From Halalkalicoccus subterraneus (GTDB lineage Archaea; Halobacteriota; Halobacteria; Halobacteriales; Halalkalicoccaceae): a stretch of 64,000 nt of DNA. A program made the position numbers and the translations under genes. The notes below the pieces were generated by a model. That model saw only the letters and a program-made list of their open reading frames with translations, had not been told where the DNA came from and did not search any database. The stretch spans positions 27,073 through 91,072 of the forward strand of contig NZ_RDQG01000018.1 in NCBI RefSeq assembly GCF_003697815.1. Direction: 5' to 3'. Below are positions 60,551 to 64,000 of this stretch, piece by piece (positions within the stretch are counted from its first letter, which is position 1; every line of letters begins with the position of its first letter).

Positions 60551-61381
60551 CTACTCGTCAAGGGTCCCGACCGTATCGATCCCGTAGACGTCTTCCGGAG
60601 TCTCGACGTGTGCACTCTGCATCGCCCCCTCGTAGCCCTCCTCGCGGAGCCACTTGACCCGTCGAGGCACCGTTTTGGGACCCATCACCGCGCCCGGTCG
60701 GTCGGGGTCATCGATGAAGTCCGTTTCCATCAGGAAGGGCTCGCCCGACTCGGCGGCCCGCCGGAGTTCGTCCTTATCACAGATGACGCTCGGAGTCGGG
60801 CCCTTCAGGCGGCCGTTCGCGTAGTGTTTCACGACGCGGTGGGCGGGCAAGCCACGGTCCTCGGCCCAGTCTGCGATCTCCGAGAGGTCCTCGCTGCCCT
60901 CCGTATGGAGTTGGACGGCACAGTCGTGTTCGGCCCCGAGCGCCAGCGCGTGTTTCAGCGTCTCGTTCGAGGCGTCCCAGACGGCGTCGCTCACCTCGTA
61001 GTGAGGACGACCCGATTTGAGCCCCAGCGCCTCCCCATCGAGGTACTCGCTCGCGAGATCCAGTCCCGCGCGCATGATCTCTCCGGCGTCCTCGGGTGCG
61101 TGGCCCGCCTCCGTTAGTTGTGAGACCAGTCCCGGATGCACCCCGAGGACCGGCCACGCGCGTCCCGAAAGCACATCGTTCGCGTCCGCAACGGCCCCAA
61201 GGGTCGTCTCGAAGACGTGTCGGAAGTCGTCGCCCGAGTCGGGGAGGTCGCCGAGATGCCACGAGGGTTTGTTGACGACGAGCAGGTGGGTGCCCCCCGA
61301 GCGCGAGAAGTCTTTGACGGCCTCGATCCCGCGGCCGTGATCGGGGTCGAGATGCATGTGGTCGTCGAGAATCGGCTCCAT
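60551..61381 (-). CDS. TatD-related metal-dependent hydrolase (archaeal type)
   Basis: A 276-residue TIM-barrel hydrolase. Metal motif DDHMHLDP (6-13), GVHPG (near 79), H in VQLHTEG, and D in DFIDDPDRPG fit the archaeal TatD-like family (COG1099-type). It may be a DNase or other hydrolase. Its start is 37 nt from the end of the NYN gene on the same strand, so NYN-TatD-DUF2150 may be one transcript. Confidence 0.85.
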   Translation of the reverse strand: MEPILDDHMHLDPDHGRGIEAVKDFSRSGGTHLLVVNKPSWHLGDLPDSGDDFRHVFETTLGAVADANDVLSGRAWPVLGVHPGLVSQLTEAGHAPEDAGEIMRAGLDLASEYLDGEALGLKSGRPHYEVSDAVWDASNETLKHALALGAEHDCAVQLHTEGSEDLSEIADWAEDRGLPAHRVVKHYANGRLKGPTPSVICDKDELRRAAESGEPFLMETDFIDDPDRPGAVMGPKTVPRRVKWLREEGYEGAMQSAHVETPEDVYGIDTVGTLDE

Positions 61382-61418
61382 ACACGTCCTTCTCGTGCGC
61401 GCCCGAAAGACCTCCGTA

Positions 61419-61892
61419 TCACGTATCGCCGTCGAGCAGGATCGCCTCCTGGGCGGCGTTGCGAAGCGCGTCCGAGCGCCCGTAGGTCCCCGGCGCGACG
61501 GCGATCGTGTGGATCCCCTGTTTTGCGGCCTTCTCGATGACGGGCTTGAAATCGGTATCCCGCGAGACGATCATCAGGGTATCGACGGCATCGGTGTAGA
61601 CGAGTTCGGTGGCGTCGATCGCGAGTTTCACGTCGACGTCGCCGCTGGTGATGATTACCTCGTAGCCACGGGCTTCTGCGGCCTGGATCAGCCCGGGGGT
61701 CGCGTGTTCGTCGAGATACAGTCGGGTCGCGACGAGCGTTCCGGCGTCATCGCCGACGGCCCGCACGTCGTCCAGATCCACGTCGAACTCGTCCCTGAGG
61801 ACGTTCGGCCCGTCGACGAGCAACCCGACCCGTCGGCTCTCGGATCGTCCGCCCCGGAGTCGTCTCACGGCCCGTCGGAGACCCCCTACCAT
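61419..61892 (-). CDS. NYN-domain protein (TIGR00288 type)
   Basis: A 157-residue PIN-like/NYN nuclease fold. Active-site Asp residues lie in LLVDGPNVLRDEF, SGDVDVKLAIDA and SRDTDFKPVI; this is the TIGR00288/LabA-type pattern of predicted RNA nucleases. The ATG at 61892 (MVGGLRRAVRR) is preferred; the frame extends nine codons to 61919. It is divergent from the gcv operon. Confidence 0.85.
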   Translation of the reverse strand: MVGGLRRAVRRLRGGRSESRRVGLLVDGPNVLRDEFDVDLDDVRAVGDDAGTLVATRLYLDEHATPGLIQAAEARGYEVIITSGDVDVKLAIDATELVYTDAVDTLMIVSRDTDFKPVIEKAAKQGIHTIAVAPGTYGRSDALRNAAQEAILLDGDT

Positions 61893-61993
61893 GTCACAGA
61901 TACCGTCGAGGTGGGCCAAAACCGTATCGAAGTCCCGCCGGTGGGACGGGGCCGAAGGGAAACCATTAGCCCCCCGCGCGTGAGGTGTGGGAT

Positions 61994-63076
61994 ATGTCCG
62001 ACCGAAAACCGCCGCTGTACGTGAGCCACGAGGAGCGGGGTGCGACGTTCACCCCTTTCGGCGGGTGGGAAATGCCCGTCGAGTTCGATTCCATTCGAGC
62101 GGAACACGAGGCCGTCCGCGACTCGGCCGGGATCTTCGACGTTTCGCACATGGGCGAGATCGAGGTCTCGGGCCCCGACGCCGCCACGCTGCTCCAGAGG
62201 CTGACGACCAACGACGTTGAGTCCATTTCCATAGGAAACGCTCAGTACTCGACGATCACCGATACCGATGGCACCATCCTCGACGACACCGTGATCTACC
62301 GGCTCGACGAGGGGGAGTTCCTCTTCATCCCCAACGCGGGTCATGATGAACAGATGGAGGAACGATGGATCGAGCACCGCGACGAATGGGGGCTCGACTG
62401 CGCGGTCGAGAACACTACTGACAAATGGGCGATGTTCGCGATCCAGGGGCCCGAGGCGGAGGCCCTCGTTTCCGACGCGGCGGGCGAGGAACTGCGGGAT
62501 CTGGGCCGGTTCTCGATCACCGAGGCGGAGGTCGCGGGCACGGACTGTCTGCTCGCCCGGACGGGTTACACCGGCGAGGACGGGTATGAGGCACTGGTTC
62601 CGTGGAATTCTGCTGAGCGAGTCTGGACGGAGTTCGACTGCCAGCCCTGCGGGCTCGGCGCACGCGACACCCTCCGGATCGAGGCCGGATTCCTGCTGTC
62701 GGGCCAGGACTTCGATCCCGAGGAGAACCCGCGGACCCCTTACGAGGCTCGAATCGGCTTTGCGGTCGACCTCGATACCGAGTTCGTGGGCCGGGACGCG
62801 CTTGTGCGCGTCGAGGAGGACGGCCCCGAGGAGCTGTTCGTCGGCGTGCGCTTGGAGGAACGTGGAGTCCCGCGCCACGGCTACGAGATCGTCACCGACG
62901 GCGAAGTCGTCGGCGAGATCACGAGCGGGACGATGAGCCCCACCCTCGGCGAGCCGATCGGGTTGGGCTACGTGCCAACCGAATACGCCGAGACGGGAAC
63001 CCACGTTTCGGTGCGGATCCGCGGAGCGGACAAAAGGGCAAGGATTGAAACCCCCGGCTTCCTCGGTGATAGGTAA
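61994..63076 (+). CDS. gcvT: Glycine cleavage system T protein (aminomethyltransferase)
   Basis: A 360-residue folate-binding enzyme. [10 protein letters not shown] is near 21-30, the [14 protein letters not shown] and [17 protein letters not shown] regions follow, and the C-terminal domain ends GLGYVPTEY. It moves the methylene group from H protein to tetrahydrofolate (or methanopterin), releasing ammonia. It is the first gene of gcvT-gcvH-gcvPA; its TAA overlaps the gcvH ATG by one base (TAATG). Promoter element ATTAGC near 61964 lies about 28 nt upstream. Confidence 0.95.
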   Translation: MSDRKPPLYVSHEERGATFTPFGGWEMPVEFDSIRAEHEAVRDSAGIFDVSHMGEIEVSGPDAATLLQRLTTNDVESISIGNAQYSTITDTDGTILDDTVIYRLDEGEFLFIPNAGHDEQMEERWIEHRDEWGLDCAVENTTDKWAMFAIQGPEAEALVSDAAGEELRDLGRFSITEAEVAGTDCLLARTGYTGEDGYEALVPWNSAERVWTEFDCQPCGLGARDTLRIEAGFLLSGQDFDPEENPRTPYEARIGFAVDLDTEFVGRDALVRVEEDGPEELFVGVRLEERGVPRHGYEIVTDGEVVGEITSGTMSPTLGEPIGLGYVPTEYAETGTHVSVRIRGADKRARIETPGFLGDR

Positions 63077-63447
63077 TGAGCTTCGAGATACCCGACGAGC
63101 TGTACTACCTCGAATCGCACGAGTGGATCGACCCCGATACTGGTAGGATAGGAATCAGCGAGTTCGCACAGGACGAACTGGGCGACGTGGTGTTCGTCGA
63201 ACTCCCCGACGAGGGTGACGAACTCATCCACGAAGAGGAGTTCGGCGTCGTCGAGTCGATCAAGGCCGTCTCGGACCTCTATTCGCCCGCCGACGGCGAG
63301 GTCACGGCGGTCAACGAGGCGCTGTTCGACCGGCCCGAACTCGTCAACGATGACCCCTTCGGCGAGGGCTGGATGCTCGAACTCGACGTCGAGGGCGACC
63401 TCGACGGACTGCTCTCGGCCGAGGAGTACGCGGATCAGATCGAGTAG
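63076..63447 (+). CDS. gcvH: Glycine cleavage system H protein
   Basis: A 123-residue lipoyl carrier. The lipoylated lysine is K63 in [13 protein letters not shown]. It shuttles the aminomethyl group between P, T and L proteins. The start overlaps the gcvT stop by one base, so translation is coupled. Full length compared with the family. Confidence 0.97.
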   Translation: MSFEIPDELYYLESHEWIDPDTGRIGISEFAQDELGDVVFVELPDEGDELIHEEEFGVVESIKAVSDLYSPADGEVTAVNEALFDRPELVNDDPFGEGWMLELDVEGDLDGLLSAEEYADQIE

Positions 63448-63542
63448 CGAACGGACGGATAGCCGAAACCCCGCCGTTCATGTACTCGTACCCGTAAGAC
63501 CCGCTATGAACCGGCGGACAGACGTCACGCTTTTCACGAGAT

Positions 63543-64000
63543 ATGACAGCACCAAATAGCCGCGGCAGTCCCTTCGCACCACACACCGACGAGGAGACGG
63601 CCGCGATGCTCGAAGCGGTCGGCGCGGAAAGCGTCGAGGACCTCTTCGACATCCCCGAGTCGGTGCGCTTCGACGGTGAGTTCGGGATCGAACCGCGCGG
63701 CGAGCGCGAACTGCGGGCGGAGACCCGCACCCTGCTCGGCCGCAACGAGGATCTGGTCGAGTTCCTCGGCCGGGGTCACTACGACCACTACGTCCCCTCG
63801 CTGGTCGATCACCTCTCGGACCGCTCCGAGTTCCTCACGAGCTACACCCAGTACCAGCCCGAGATCACACAGGGATTTCTCCAAGTGCTCTTCGAGTACC
63901 AGTCGATGCTGGTCGAGCTAACTGGACTCGAAATCGCGAACTGCTCGATGTACGACGCCGCGACGGCGTTAGGCGAGGCCGCGACGCTCGCCGACCGGGT
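63543..64000 (+). CDS. gcvPA: Glycine dehydrogenase (decarboxylating) subunit 1, N-terminal part
   Basis: The first 152 codons of the P-protein alpha subunit, running off the window. The start [21 protein letters not shown] and [19 protein letters not shown] match the archaeal two-subunit form (about 440 aa expected). With gcvPB it decarboxylates glycine using PLP and passes the aminomethyl group to H protein. It lies 95 nt after gcvH; the gap holds no gene. Confidence 0.92.
   Translation, partial: MTAPNSRGSPFAPHTDEETAAMLEAVGAESVEDLFDIPESVRFDGEFGIEPRGERELRAETRTLLGRNEDLVEFLGRGHYDHYVPSLVDHLSDRSEFLTSYTQYQPEITQGFLQVLFEYQSMLVELTGLEIANCSMYDAATALGEAATLADR

Noticed and set aside
1..64000. CRISPR arrays, rRNA, integrases or complete insertion sequences
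   Set aside because: I looked for evenly spaced direct repeats, rRNA landmarks and transposase motifs by eye and saw none.

Overview
This 64-kb window is chromosomal DNA of a haloarchaeon (class Halobacteria). The GC content is high. The proteins are rich in Asp and Glu. TATA-like boxes lie about 25-28 nt before many start codons, as expected for leaderless mRNAs. Many families are typical of halophilic archaea: SAMP1, HTH_10 (Bat-type) regulators, DUF5802, DUF5817, DUF7113, DUF7560 and DUF7835 zinc ribbons, HerA/NurA, HMG-CoA synthase and reductase, GatD and the RFC large subunit. I cannot assign a genus. I see no rRNA, no convincing tRNA, no CRISPR array, no integrase and no complete insertion sequence; most of the window reads as core genome.

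Layout: (1-14 kb) an L-Ala-D/L-Glu-type epimerase (cut by the window edge) overlapping a DUF1611 P-loop protein, a Vms1-like peptidyl-tRNA hydrolase, small membrane proteins and an ArsR-like regulator, gatD with a double GNAT protein, the ubiquitin-like samp1, then an ion-homeostasis cluster (TrkA-C regulator, CPA2 antiporter, RCK-type K+ channel, AI-2E transporter) and a nucleoside phosphorylase. (14-25 kb) two convergent HTH_10 regulators, deoC, two different transporters that each carry two C-terminal UspA domains, a methylthiotransferase, MscS, CDF and HIT genes. (25-35 kb) a zinc ribbon, methionine aminopeptidase, isoaspartyl peptidase, an unassigned two-gene operon, isocitrate dehydrogenase, a hydrolase, a GvpN/MoxR ATPase without gas-vesicle genes, a DUF5817 protein and a frameshifted membrane-protein gene. 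(34-47 kb) hmgA, amidohydrolase, phosphoglycerate mutase, nurA-DUF7113-herA, a stress protein, ABC exporter genes and an EamA transporter. (47-64 kb) RNase H, a degenerate M24 protein, ctaA with a zinc-ribbon microprotein, rfcL, an SGNH hydrolase, amidohydrolase, an XRE regulator, a Tat-exported M14 carboxypeptidase, hmgB, DUF2150, TatD and NYN proteins, and the glycine-cleavage operon gcvT-gcvH-gcvPA running off the end.

Working relationships: hmgB and hmgA supply mevalonate for archaeal isoprenoid lipids. HerA and NurA form a DNA-end resection pair. GatD belongs to the GatDE transamidosome (gatE is not in the window). The antiporter, its TrkA-C subunit and the K+ channel probably share nucleotide-gated control of cation flux. 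Genes are packed very tightly: several convergent pairs share or nearly share their stop codons.

The observations most worth following are the SAMP1 precursor whose di-glycine is followed by four residues, the shared UspA tails of two unrelated transporters, the M24 protein lacking metal ligands, the orphan GvpN-like ATPase, the unassigned 27.7-28.8 kb operon, and long perfect inverted repeats in two intergenic regions.
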